A stretch of DNA of 64,000 nt, from NCBI RefSeq assembly GCF_021545335.1, contig NZ_CP089312.1, positions 7,998,001 through 8,062,000 of the forward strand, written 5' to 3'. The notes under the pieces were generated by a model, which was not told the origin of the DNA, did no database searches, and worked only from the letters and a program-made list of their open reading frames with translations. The position numbers were made by a program, and so were the translations under genes. Positions 24,493-31,947 of the stretch are shown one piece after another; within the stretch, counting starts at the first letter, position 1, and each line of letters starts with the position of its first letter. Source of the DNA: Streptomyces sp. GQFP. Its GTDB lineage: Bacteria > Actinomycetota > Actinomycetes > Streptomycetales > Streptomycetaceae.

Positions 24493-25620
24493 TGTTGCGT
24501 GTTTGAAGTCTATTTACGTTTGATCTTGTCGAGGATCTGGTCGGCGGTTTTGGTCCAGGTGAAGGGTTCGCAGCGGGTGTTGTAGCCGTCGATGAAGGCG
24601 CGGATGGCGGCCTTGAGGTCGGGGACGGACTCGAAGGTGCCGCGTCGTATGGCCTGGCGGGTGATGATCCCGAAGAAGACCTCGACGAGGTTGAGCCACG
24701 AGCAGGAGGTGGGCGTGAAGTGCAGGGTCACCCGCGGGTTCTTCGCCAGCCACGCTTTTACGTTGGCGTGCTTGTGGGTGGCGTAGTTGTCGACCACGAC
24801 GTGCAGTTTCACGCGTGGGTGGGCCTTGGCGACCTGCTTGAGGAAGGCCAGGAACTCGGCGTTGGTGTGCCGCTCGAAGCACGCGTCGGCGCTGATCCTT
24901 CCGGTGGCGACTTCCAGGGCGGCGAACAGAGAGGTGGTCCCGTTGCGCTTGTAGTCATGGGTCTGCCGTTCCGGCAGGCCCGGCCGCAGCGGCAGGATCG
25001 GGGCGGTGCGGTCCAGCGCCTGTATCTGCGTCTTCTCATCCACGCAGACCACGACCGCCTTCTCCGGCGGCGCCAGGTAGAGACCGACGATGTCACGGAT
25101 CTTCGGCTCCAGCGCGGGGTCGGTGGAGAACTTGAACGTCTCCACCCGATGAGGCTGGATGCCCCACTTGCGCCAGATCTTGGCGATGGTGGAGTAGGCC
25201 AGCCCCAGCTCCTTCCCAAGCAGCCGCGACGACCAGTGCGTGACCGCCAGGTGCGCCGGCGGCCTGCCGTCCTCAGCCAGCGTGGACACCAGCACGGCAA
25301 CTTCGTCCACCGTCCCGGGCCGGCCCGGGCGCGGCAGGTCGCCCAGCGACTCGATGCCCGACTCCTCGTAGCGGCCACGCCACTTCAGCACGGTCGGACG
25401 CGACGTCCCCAACCGGACGGCAATGTCCGTGTTGGGCACACCTTCCGCCGCCAGCAGCAGGATCCGCGCCCGCTGCACCAACCCCGCCGGGGCCGTCGAC
25501 ATCCGCGTCAACGCCTCCAGGCGCGACCGGTCACCCTCACGGAGCTGCAACGCAGCGGCCAGATACACAGCTCCATTGTCCCGAAACTACAAACGTAAAC
25601 CTACTTCAAACACGCGACAC
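24492..25620 (-). mobile_element. IS630-family insertion sequence, complete
   Basis: The element is 1129 bp with imperfect terminal inverted repeats of about 30 bp: GTGTTGCGTGTTTGAAGT at the left end and the reverse complement of GTGTCGCGTGTTTGAAGT at the right. TA dinucleotides flank both ends (24490-24491 and 25621-25622), as expected for IS630/Tc1 transposition into TA. One intact transposase gene fills the element. It looks young and possibly active. Confidence 0.93.
24510..25568 (-). CDS. IS630-family transposase
   Basis: This 352-residue DDE transposase has an N-terminal helix-turn-helix pair (RARILLLAAEGVPNTDIAV then LGTSRPTVLKWRGRYEESG, residues about 33-75). The catalytic triad is in VVCVDEKTQ, VVVDNYATHK and SCSWLNLVEVFFG. 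It has the family's full length with no frameshift. It sits between intact terminal repeats. A cut-and-paste mechanism at TA sites is known for the family. Confidence 0.95.
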   Translation of the reverse strand: MYLAAALQLREGDRSRLEALTRMSTAPAGLVQRARILLLAAEGVPNTDIAVRLGTSRPTVLKWRGRYEESGIESLGDLPRPGRPGTVDEVAVLVSTLAEDGRPPAHLAVTHWSSRLLGKELGLAYSTIAKIWRKWGIQPHRVETFKFSTDPALEPKIRDIVGLYLAPPEKAVVVCVDEKTQIQALDRTAPILPLRPGLPERQTHDYKRNGTTSLFAALEVATGRISADACFERHTNAEFLAFLKQVAKAHPRVKLHVVVDNYATHKHANVKAWLAKNPRVTLHFTPTSCSWLNLVEVFFGIITRQAIRRGTFESVPDLKAAIRAFIDGYNTRCEPFTWTKTADQILDKIKRK

Positions 25621-25647
25621 TAGCGAAAAGGGAGTCGGGAAACGGCA

Positions 25648-25680
25648 ACGGCTCCGCCCGTACGAGAAGGGCGGAGCCGT
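25648..25680. terminator. strong hairpin terminator
   Basis: ACGGCTCCGCCC (25648-25659) and GGGCGGAGCCGT (25669-25680) form a perfect 12-bp stem with a 9-base loop. It follows the stop of the small minus-strand gene and would also have followed the SDR gene before the IS630 arrived. Confidence 0.8.
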
Positions 25681-25697
25681 GCCAAACCTGCGTACCG

Positions 25698-25865
25698 TCA
25701 GGCCCTGTTCTCGGCCTGCTCGGACGGCTTACGGTGACGGCCGCGCGGGGTCGCCTCGTCGTTGTGGACCGAGACCGGACCCCGGTGTTTGCCGTGGCCA
25801 CCACCGTGACCCGTGCCCTCCTGGGCATCGGCGGACAGCGGCTGCGTGATGCTTGCGTCGTTCAT
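25698..25865 (-). CDS. 55-residue small protein (MNDASITQPL...)
   Basis: This is a short gene with an ATG at 25865, GGGGTG upstream and a stop directly before the strong hairpin. The product is hydrophilic: MNDASITQPLSADAQEG, then a GHGGGHGKHRG stretch and a basic RGRHRKPSEQ end. The His/Gly run could bind metal. Codon choice is Streptomyces-like and the product is plausible as a conserved small protein, but I cannot name a family. Its position, own ribosome site and terminator support it. Confidence 0.7.
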   Translation of the reverse strand: MNDASITQPLSADAQEGTGHGGGHGKHRGPVSVHNDEATPRGRHRKPSEQAENRA

Positions 25866-25961
25866 CGGAATGGTTCACCCCGTCAACATGATCTTTCTAA
25901 CAGCCAGGCGATCTTAACCAGCAGGCATCGGGGTGACACGAGCCGCACACGCCGACCGGAA

Positions 25962-27170
25962 CTACTTCGTTACAAGCGTCGTCACTTCGTTACCGGGCTT
26001 CCCGGACTTCGCCACGACCCGTGCCAGCGGCGCCTGTTGCAACGGCACCGGCCGCGCCACGACGACGGGTGCCGGAGCACTTTCCTCCGGCTCCTCCGGC
26101 TCCTCCGGCTCCTCCGGCTCCTCCGGACCTGCCGTCGCCTCCCCCTCCCGCTCCTCGGCCCGCACCCGAGCCACCCCGCACGGCACCTCCCCCGTCGCGT
26201 ACGGCAGTTGAAGCTCCCCGTCCCTGCTCCACAGCCCAACTCCCCGCAGCCACCCCTCCGGTGCCGGAAAGTGCCGCACCTGTCGCCCGGCGGGTCGCCA
26301 CACGCCCACCCAACTCCCCGCCGAACCGTCGACCCGCAACGCCACCCCGCACCCCTCCGGCGTCAGCACCTGCCCCGGCTGGATCGCGAACGGCGTCAGC
26401 GCGCACCCCTCGACGCGCAGGCACTCCGGGAACCGCACCGGCAGGGTGCTGCCGAGCACTCCCCAGCCCAGCCGCTCGGGCCCGCCGGGCGAGGGCGCGT
26501 CCGAGCCGATCAGCAGCAGCCCGCTGTCCGCGTCCGCGAGGAGCAGCCGGTCGTTGCTCTCCGCCGAGATCTGGAGCAGCGGCGACACCTCGCCGTCGCG
26601 CTCCAGATCGACCACGACCGCCTTCGTCCGCCCCGCGACCTCCCGGTCCAGGGCGAGCAGCCGGCCCGTACGGTCCAGCCAGACCCCGCCCGAGCAGCGC
26701 CCCGGGACCTCCGTGACGTACTCGGGCCCGAAGGCGCCGCCCGCCACCAGCCACACCGTCGTCGAACGCCGGCCCAGGGCGAGGGCGTACGCGCGGTCGC
26801 CGCCCGGAGCCGGGGGCAGTAGCCGCAGCGGGGTGCCGGGGTCGGGGCACTCGACCGCGCCGAGGGGGAGTTCGCCGGTGCCGGGGCCGGTCGGGTAGAG
26901 CAGCGCGAAGGTGTGCCGGCCGTCGACGAGGCGGTGGATGAGGACCCGCCCGTCGCCCATCGGCAGCACCTGCGTGCCGGGCTCCTCCGGCTGGTTGCCG
27001 GGCAGCGGTACGGCGTAGGGCTCGGGTCCGTCGAGTGTCCAGCGCTCCGGGAACCAGGAGTCGCCGCTCCGCGCGAGCCGGGCCGCGTAGGCACCGTCCG
27101 TCGTGATCACGCACTCCGCCGCCGGGGACAACCCGTCCTCCGTGCTTGGTTCGATCGCACAGGCTGTCAT
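25962..27170 (-). CDS. hypothetical protein with beta-propeller-like repeats and Glu-Pro tail
   Basis: This 402-residue protein is rich in short beta strands with W/G/D turns (for example GVWLDRTGRLLALDREV and SAGSWVGVWRPAGR). This is compatible with a propeller or WD-like fold, but no signature motif was found. Near the C-terminus is a low-complexity (EEP)n run from a 9-bp tandem repeat. The ATG at 27170 follows GGAGGTG; the frame extends further upstream but without coding character. There is no signal peptide. It is divergent from the Nif3 gene. Function unknown. Confidence 0.7.
   Translation of the reverse strand: MTACAIEPSTEDGLSPAAECVITTDGAYAARLARSGDSWFPERWTLDGPEPYAVPLPGNQPEEPGTQVLPMGDGRVLIHRLVDGRHTFALLYPTGPGTGELPLGAVECPDPGTPLRLLPPAPGGDRAYALALGRRSTTVWLVAGGAFGPEYVTEVPGRCSGGVWLDRTGRLLALDREVAGRTKAVVVDLERDGEVSPLLQISAESNDRLLLADADSGLLLIGSDAPSPGGPERLGWGVLGSTLPVRFPECLRVEGCALTPFAIQPGQVLTPEGCGVALRVDGSAGSWVGVWRPAGRQVRHFPAPEGWLRGVGLWSRDGELQLPYATGEVPCGVARVRAEEREGEATAGPEEPEEPEEPEEPEESAPAPVVVARPVPLQQAPLARVVAKSGKPGNEVTTLVTK
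26082..26126. repeat. 9-bp tandem repeat, five units (CTCCTCCGG)
   Basis: The first unit differs by one base. It encodes the (EEP) run in the minus-strand protein. The copy number may vary between strains. Confidence 0.85.
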
Positions 27171-27190
27171 CGATCGGTCACCTCCGGCGA

Positions 27191-27205
27191 CGAAACTAGT
27201 TTTCG
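27191..27205. promoter_or_regulatory. near-palindrome CGAAACTAGTTTTCG in divergent promoter
   Basis: AAACTAGTTT is a perfect 10-bp palindrome, extended by CG on each side with one extra T. It lies 20 bp upstream of the minus-strand hypothetical gene. It keeps AAC-N2-GTT like KstR sites but lacks the outer T and A. Confidence 0.4.
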
Positions 27206-27369
27206 CACGCACGGGCGTGGGACCGGGCAGCGTCCACTTCACACATAAGGGTGGCAAAGTAACGATTCGCCTGAGGAAACGGAGGCGTGTGTGCTGGCCG
27301 GGACCGGGGCGACAACGGGAGGGAGCGCACCGGTTCAGGCGTACGGACCAGCCAGGTAGCCTTGCGTTC

Positions 27370-28275
27370 GTGCCCCGTCTGTCCGTACCCCGTCTTTCTG
27401 AAGTCATCGCCGCACTCGACGCCCTCTGGCCCCCCGAGCGGGCCGAGTCCTGGGACGCGGTCGGCACCGTCGCGGGCGACCCCGACCAGGAGGTCTCCCG
27501 GGTCCTGTTCGCCGTGGACCCCGTCCAGGACATCGTCGACGAGGCCGTGAAGCTGGGCGCCGACCTGCTGGTCACCCACCACCCGCTCTACCTCCGGGGT
27601 ACGACCACGGTCGCGGCGGACACCTTCAAGGGCCGCGTCGTGCACACCCTCATCAAGCACGACATCGCCCTGCACGTCGCCCACACCAACGCCGACCGCG
27701 CCGACCCGGGAGTCAGCGACGCCCTCGCCGGCGCCCTCGACCTGCGGGTCGTACGTCCGCTCGTACCGGACCCCTCCGACCCCGCCGGCCGACGCGGCCT
27801 CGGCCGGGTCTGCGAGCTGGACCACCCGCTGACCGTCCGCGAGTTCGCCGCCCGCGCCGCCGAGCGGCTGCCCGCGACCGCGCAGGGCATCCGGGTCGCA
27901 GGCGACCCCGAGGCGCTCGTCCGCACGGTCGCCGTCAGCGGCGGCTCCGGCGACAGCCTCTTCGACGACGTACGCGCGGCCGGTGTCGACGCCTTCCTCA
28001 CTGCGGACCTCCGCCACCACCCTGCGTCCGAGGCGCGCGCCCACAGCGCCCATGGCAGCGGCACAGACGGCACCCACAAGCCCCTCGCGCTGCTCGACGC
28101 CGCGCACTGGGCCACCGAGTGGCCCTGGTGCGAGCTGGCCGCCGCCCAGCTCGACGAGATCTCCGACCGGAACGGCTGGGGCCTTCGCGTCCACGTCTCC
28201 GCGACGGTCACCGACCCCTGGACCGCCCACGCGGCGTCCACCACCACCTCTGAAGCACTGGGAGCCCCCAACTGA
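27370..28275 (+). CDS. Nif3-like dinuclear metal protein (GTP cyclohydrolase I type 2 / NIF3 family)
   Basis: This 301-residue protein has the family's metal motifs: LLVTHHPLYLRG (His-His) and HVAHTNADRAD (His...Asp), plus SGGSGDSLFDDV near the end. The first about 15 residues (VPRLSVPRLSEVIAALDALW) match the family N-terminus. The GTG at 27370 is the natural start. Rv2230c of M. tuberculosis has the same position relative to a zinc-ribbon protein and RNase HI fusion. A true GTP cyclohydrolase role is doubtful in the family; the molecular function is unsettled. Confidence 0.92.
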   Translation: MPRLSVPRLSEVIAALDALWPPERAESWDAVGTVAGDPDQEVSRVLFAVDPVQDIVDEAVKLGADLLVTHHPLYLRGTTTVAADTFKGRVVHTLIKHDIALHVAHTNADRADPGVSDALAGALDLRVVRPLVPDPSDPAGRRGLGRVCELDHPLTVREFAARAAERLPATAQGIRVAGDPEALVRTVAVSGGSGDSLFDDVRAAGVDAFLTADLRHHPASEARAHSAHGSGTDGTHKPLALLDAAHWATEWPWCELAAAQLDEISDRNGWGLRVHVSATVTDPWTAHAASTTTSEALGAPN

Positions 28276-29015
28276 ACGCCGCGCCCGCCGACCAGATCCG
28301 ACTTCTCGACGTCCAGGCCCTCGACGTACGCCTCCAGCAGCTCACGCACAAGCGAAAGTCGCTGCCCGAGCACGCCGAGATCGAGTCGCTGACCAAGGAC
28401 CTCACGCAGCTGCGCGACCTGCTGGTGGCCTCGACGACCGAGGAGAGCGACTGCGCCCGCGAGCAGACCAAGGCCGAGCAGGACGTGGACCAGGTGCGCC
28501 AGCGCGCCGCCCGCGACCAGCAGCGCCTGGACTCCGGCGCCGTCAGCTCGCCCAAGGACCTGGAGAACCTCCAGCGCGAGATCGCCTCCCTCGCCAAGCG
28601 GCAGGGCGATCTGGAGGACGTTGTCCTGGAGATCATGGAGCGCCGTGAGTCCGCGCAGGAGCGCATCACCGAGCTGACCGAGCGCGTCGGCGCCGTCCAG
28701 GGCAAGATCGACGACGCGACCGCCCGGCGCGAGGCGGCGTACGAGACCCTCGACGGCGAGGTGGGCACGGCGAAGAAGGAGCGCGAGGTCATCGCGGGTT
28801 CGGTGCCCGACGACCTCCTCAAGCTGTACGACAAGCTGCGCGCGCAGCAGGGCGGGGTCGGCGCCGCCCGTCTCTACCAGCGCCGCTGCGAGGGCTGCCG
28901 CCTGGAGCTGAACATCACCGAGGTCAACGAGGTGAAGGCGGCGGCTCCGGACGCGGTACTGCGCTGCGAGAACTGCCGCCGCATCCTGGTGCGTACGTCA
29001 GAGTCCGGTCTGTAA
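28272..29015 (+). CDS. coiled-coil C4-type zinc-ribbon protein (DUF164/CT398-like), CTG start
   Basis: This 247-residue protein has a long coiled coil (residues about 10-195) followed by a zinc ribbon with CEGC and CENC. The N-terminus LNAAPADQIRLLDVQALD is conserved in actinobacterial relatives and is reached only from the CTG at 28272, whose last bases overlap the previous TGA as CTGA. No ATG or GTG lies nearby at the correct point. CTG initiation by coupling is therefore proposed. It is an ortholog of Rv2229c by position. The role is unclear; a nucleic-acid or export factor has been suggested for the family. Confidence 0.88.
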   Translation: MNAAPADQIRLLDVQALDVRLQQLTHKRKSLPEHAEIESLTKDLTQLRDLLVASTTEESDCAREQTKAEQDVDQVRQRAARDQQRLDSGAVSSPKDLENLQREIASLAKRQGDLEDVVLEIMERRESAQERITELTERVGAVQGKIDDATARREAAYETLDGEVGTAKKEREVIAGSVPDDLLKLYDKLRAQQGGVGAARLYQRRCEGCRLELNITEVNEVKAAAPDAVLRCENCRRILVRTSESGL

Positions 29016-29048
29016 GTCACCTCTGTAAGTCGGCAAGGAGCTTGTGGC

Positions 29049-30263
29049 GTGCGGGAGTTCATCGTCGAGGCAGACGGCGGTTCCCGGGGCAACCCGGGGC
29101 CCGCGGGCTACGGTTCCGTCGTCATCGACGCGGCCACGGGCGAGACGCTGGCGGAGGCGGCCGAGTACATCGGCATCGCCACGAACAACGTCGCCGAGTA
29201 CCGGGGCCTGGTGGCCGGCCTGCGCGCGGCCCGCGAACTGGACCCGACCGCCAAGATCCGCGTCCGCATGGACTCCAAGCTGGTCGTCGAGCAGATGTCG
29301 GGCCGCTGGAAGATCAAGCACCCGGACATGAAGCCCCTGGCGGCGGAGGCGGCCCAGGTGTTCCCGACGGCCGGGCAGGTGACGTACGAGTGGATCCCGA
29401 GAGAGCAGAACAAACACGCGGACCGCTTGGCGAACGAGGCGATGGACGCGGGGAAGCGCGGCGAGCAATGGATCGCAGGCTCAGGAGTCCCACCTAAGGG
29501 GCGCGGGGAACTGCGCGACCAGCCCCCACCGGCCGCAACTGTGACGACTACCGCTGACGCGAAAGCCGACGCGGAAGCCGACGCCCGCGCCGCCCGCAAC
29601 GTAGCCACCCCCCGCACAGGTTGGGCCCCCGCAGACATGGGCGCCCCCGCCACTTTCGTCCTCCTCCGCCACGGCGAAACCCCCCTCACCCCCCAGAAAC
29701 GCTTCTCGGGCAGCGGCGGCACGGACCCGTCCCTCTCGGACGTGGGCCGGGACCAGGCCGAACGCGTGGCGGAGTCCCTGGCCAGGCGAGGCACGATCGA
29801 GGCGATCATCGCGTCCCCCCTGACCCGCACCCGTCAGACAGCCGCAGCTGTCGCCGCCCGCCTCGGCCTCGACGTGACGATCGACGAAGGCCTGCGCGAG
29901 ACGGACTTCGGCGCATGGGAGGGGCTGACCTTCGGCGAGGTGCGCGAGCGCTACCCGGACGACATAAACGCCTGGCTGGCCTCCCCGAAGGCCGAACCGA
30001 CGGGCGGCGGCGAGAGCTTCGCGGCGACCGCACGCCGGATGGCCATCACCCGCGACAAGCTGATCGCGGCCCACGCGGGCCGTACGGTCCTGCTGGTCAC
30101 CCACGTGACCCCCATCAAGACCCTCATCCGCCTCGCGCTGGGCGCCCCGCCGGAGTCCCTGTTCCGCATGGAACTCTCGGCGGCCTCACTGTCGGCGGTG
30201 GCGTACTACGCGGACGGCAATGCGAGCGTACGGCTGTTCAACGACACGTCACACCTGCGCTGA
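29049..30263 (+). CDS. bifunctional RNase HI / histidine phosphatase (CobC-like)
   Basis: This 404-residue fusion has an N-terminal RNase HI domain (residues 1-140): VEADGGSRGNPGPAGYGSV (first Asp), NNVAEYRGL (Glu), RMDSKLVVEQ (Asp) and NKHADRLAN (Asp). It cleaves RNA in RNA/DNA hybrids. Residues about 195-400 form a histidine-phosphatase domain with LLRHGETP, TRTRQTAAAV and LLVTHVTPI. M. tuberculosis Rv2228c has the same fusion and supports both activities. The linker is partly made from a dispersed Streptomyces repeat. The last 15 bp overlap the convergent aldolase gene. Confidence 0.94.
   Translation: MREFIVEADGGSRGNPGPAGYGSVVIDAATGETLAEAAEYIGIATNNVAEYRGLVAGLRAARELDPTAKIRVRMDSKLVVEQMSGRWKIKHPDMKPLAAEAAQVFPTAGQVTYEWIPREQNKHADRLANEAMDAGKRGEQWIAGSGVPPKGRGELRDQPPPAATVTTTADAKADAEADARAARNVATPRTGWAPADMGAPATFVLLRHGETPLTPQKRFSGSGGTDPSLSDVGRDQAERVAESLARRGTIEAIIASPLTRTRQTAAAVAARLGLDVTIDEGLRETDFGAWEGLTFGEVRERYPDDINAWLASPKAEPTGGGESFAATARRMAITRDKLIAAHAGRTVLLVTHVTPIKTLIRLALGAPPESLFRMELSAASLSAVAYYADGNASVRLFNDTSHLR
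29495..29536. repeat. dispersed Streptomyces repeat inside a gene
   Basis: AAGGGGCGCGGGGAACTGCG and the next CGACCAGCCCCCACCGGCC match the intergenic repeat at 16141. Here it is read in frame as PKGRGELRDQPPP, in the linker between RNase HI and phosphatase domains. Confidence 0.85.
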
Positions 30264-30908
30264 GCCCAGCCCTGAGCCCAGCTCTGCGGCCTGCCGGGCG
30301 AGTGCCTCGACCCGGTCCCAGTCGTGCGAGGCGATGGCATCGGCGGGAAGCATCCAACTCCCGCCCACACAGGCGACGTTGGGCAGCGCGAGATACTCGG
30401 GGGCGTTCACGGGACCGACCCCTCCGGTCGGACAGAACCGGGCCTGGGGGAGCGGCCCGGCGAGAGCCTTCAGATAGGCGGCCCCGCCCGCAGCCTCGGC
30501 CGGGAAGAACTTCATCTCCCGCACCCCCCGCTCCAACAGCGCCACAACCTCCGAGGTGGTCGACACCCCCGGCAGGAACGGCATCCCGGACGCCCGCATC
30601 GACTCCAGCAGTACGTCGGTCCACCCCGGGCTCACGAGGAAACGCGCCCCGGCGGCCAAGGCGTCGGACACCTGCCCGGGCGAAATGACGGTACCGACAC
30701 CGACCACCGCGTCCGGCACCCCGTCGGCGATGGCCCGAATGGCATCGAGCGCGACGGGCGTACGCAGGGTCACCTCAATGGCAGGCAACCCCCCGGCGGC
30801 AAGCGCCCGAGCAAGCGGCACGGCGTCGACCAGATCCTCGACGACGACCACAGGAATGACGGGCGCGAGATCAAGAACGGAGGGGGAGGGGGAGGGGGAG
30901 GCGGTCAT
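30249..30908 (-). CDS. eda: KDPG/KHG aldolase (2-keto-3-deoxy-6-phosphogluconate aldolase)
   Basis: This 219-residue class I aldolase splits 2-keto-3-deoxy-6-phosphogluconate (or 4-hydroxy-2-oxoglutarate) to pyruvate. Motifs: LPAIEVTLRTPVAL (catalytic Glu), VGVGTVISPGQV, and the Schiff-base Lys in EMKFFPAEAAGG. The phosphate site is SGGVGPVNAPEYL-like. The ATG at 30908 follows CAGGA; longer starts run into the operator region. Two tandem operators upstream suggest IclR/GntR-like sugar-acid control. Its end overlaps the convergent phosphatase gene by 15 bp. In Streptomyces the Entner-Doudoroff role is often for uronate or gluconate use. Confidence 0.9.
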   Translation of the reverse strand: MTASPSPSPSVLDLAPVIPVVVVEDLVDAVPLARALAAGGLPAIEVTLRTPVALDAIRAIADGVPDAVVGVGTVISPGQVSDALAAGARFLVSPGWTDVLLESMRASGMPFLPGVSTTSEVVALLERGVREMKFFPAEAAGGAAYLKALAGPLPQARFCPTGGVGPVNAPEYLALPNVACVGGSWMLPADAIASHDWDRVEALARQAAELGSGLGSAQV

Positions 30909-30927
30909 GCGCAACATCCTGCCCGCG

Positions 30928-30966
30928 CTTTGCAGCATGCGCAAAGAACGTTGCACATGCTGCAAT
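30928..30966. promoter_or_regulatory. two tandem palindromic operators before the aldolase gene
   Basis: Site 1 is CTTTGCAGCATGCGCAAAG (30928-30946) and site 2 is GTTGCACATGCTGCAAT (30950-30966). Both have TTGCA and TGCAA/GCAA arms around CATGC. Spacing and repetition suggest a dimeric IclR- or GntR-type repressor. Confidence 0.65.
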
Positions 30967-30988
30967 AAGGGTGCGGTGATCGACCTTT

Positions 30989-31062
30989 AGGGGCGCGGGG
31001 CTGTATCAATTTGCGGCTCCGCCGCGTGGGCGCGACAAGCCACGACGGCGCAGCAGACAACA
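30989..31062. repeat. dispersed Streptomyces repeat variant
   Basis: It starts with GGGGCGCGGGGCTGTATCAA, and TTTGCGGCTCCGCCGCG follows as a short hairpin. It fills the gap upstream of the aldolase gene and downstream of yaaA. Confidence 0.65.
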
Positions 31063-31076
31063 CACAACCCACCCGC

Positions 31077-31859
31077 TCAGTGAACCTCGTCCACCAACAC
31101 ATCCAACGCCCACGCAACCCCCGCCCGCGAGGGCACCGCAACCTCCACCACATACCCCAGATCCCGCAACGCCTCCACCAACTCCTCCGGCCCGGAGGGC
31201 ACCGTCCCCGAACTCACCAGACTCCGCACAATCCGCCCCTTCGTCGCCTTGTTGAAGTGGCTGACAACCTTCCGCGTCGGCGCATGCAACACCCGCACAG
31301 TCGCCGTCCGCCCAGCAACCTCCCCCTTCGGCTTCCAGGCGGAGCCATACGCGGAGGACCGCAGATCAAGGACCAGCCCACCCCCAGCCACCTCCGGCAG
31401 CGCTGCGGCCATCGGTGCCCGCCAGTGCGCGGCCAACGCCCCGAGCCCGGGCAGCTTCACCCCCATCGAGCAGCGGTACGAGGGGATACGGTCGGTAACC
31501 CGAACAGCACCCCACAACCCCGAGAAGACCAGCAGCGACCGCGCCGCCCGCTTCTTCGCGGCGGCGTCGAGAGAGGCGAGGTCGAGGGCGTCGTACAGCA
31601 CGCCGGTGTAGATCTCCCCGGCGGGCCGCGCCCCGGCGGTCCGCAGCTCCACGTTCTTGGCGACCTCGCCCCGCAGCCCCTCACTGAGCCCGAGCACCTC
31701 GCGCGCCTTGTCCTCGTCACCGACGCACAGCTCGACGAGTTCGCCAAGGACGGCCTCGCGGGCGTCGGCGAGGCCGGGCAGGGACAGCGACTCCGGCTTG
31801 AGCGGGGCGCCGCGCCCGGAAGAGGCCTTGCCTTCGGACGGAGGCAGCAGGACAAGCAC
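31077..31859 (-). CDS. yaaA: peroxide stress protein YaaA (DUF328/UPF0246)
   Basis: This 260-residue member of the YaaA family limits free iron and DNA damage under peroxide stress in E. coli. Motifs are LLPPSEGKA at the N-terminus, LVFSGLWGAVRVTDRIPSYR in the middle and HFNKATKGRIVR near residue 205. The GTG at 31859 gives a normal length. It is divergent from the RNB gene, with an 88-bp region between the two starts. No regulator box could be identified. Confidence 0.93.
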   Translation of the reverse strand: MLVLLPPSEGKASSGRGAPLKPESLSLPGLADAREAVLGELVELCVGDEDKAREVLGLSEGLRGEVAKNVELRTAGARPAGEIYTGVLYDALDLASLDAAAKKRAARSLLVFSGLWGAVRVTDRIPSYRCSMGVKLPGLGALAAHWRAPMAAALPEVAGGGLVLDLRSSAYGSAWKPKGEVAGRTATVRVLHAPTRKVVSHFNKATKGRIVRSLVSSGTVPSGPEELVEALRDLGYVVEVAVPSRAGVAWALDVLVDEVH

Positions 31860-31947
31860 GGTGAGTTCTCCAAACGGGTACGCGGGCTCGACTCGCGTCA
31901 GATTACGTGGCGAGGCGGGTGGGCCGGATTGTGCCTACGCTCGTTCC

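Noticed and set aside
27191..27205. Third KstR site
   Set aside because: It has AAC-N2-GTT but lacks the outer T and A of the consensus; kept only as a generic palindrome.
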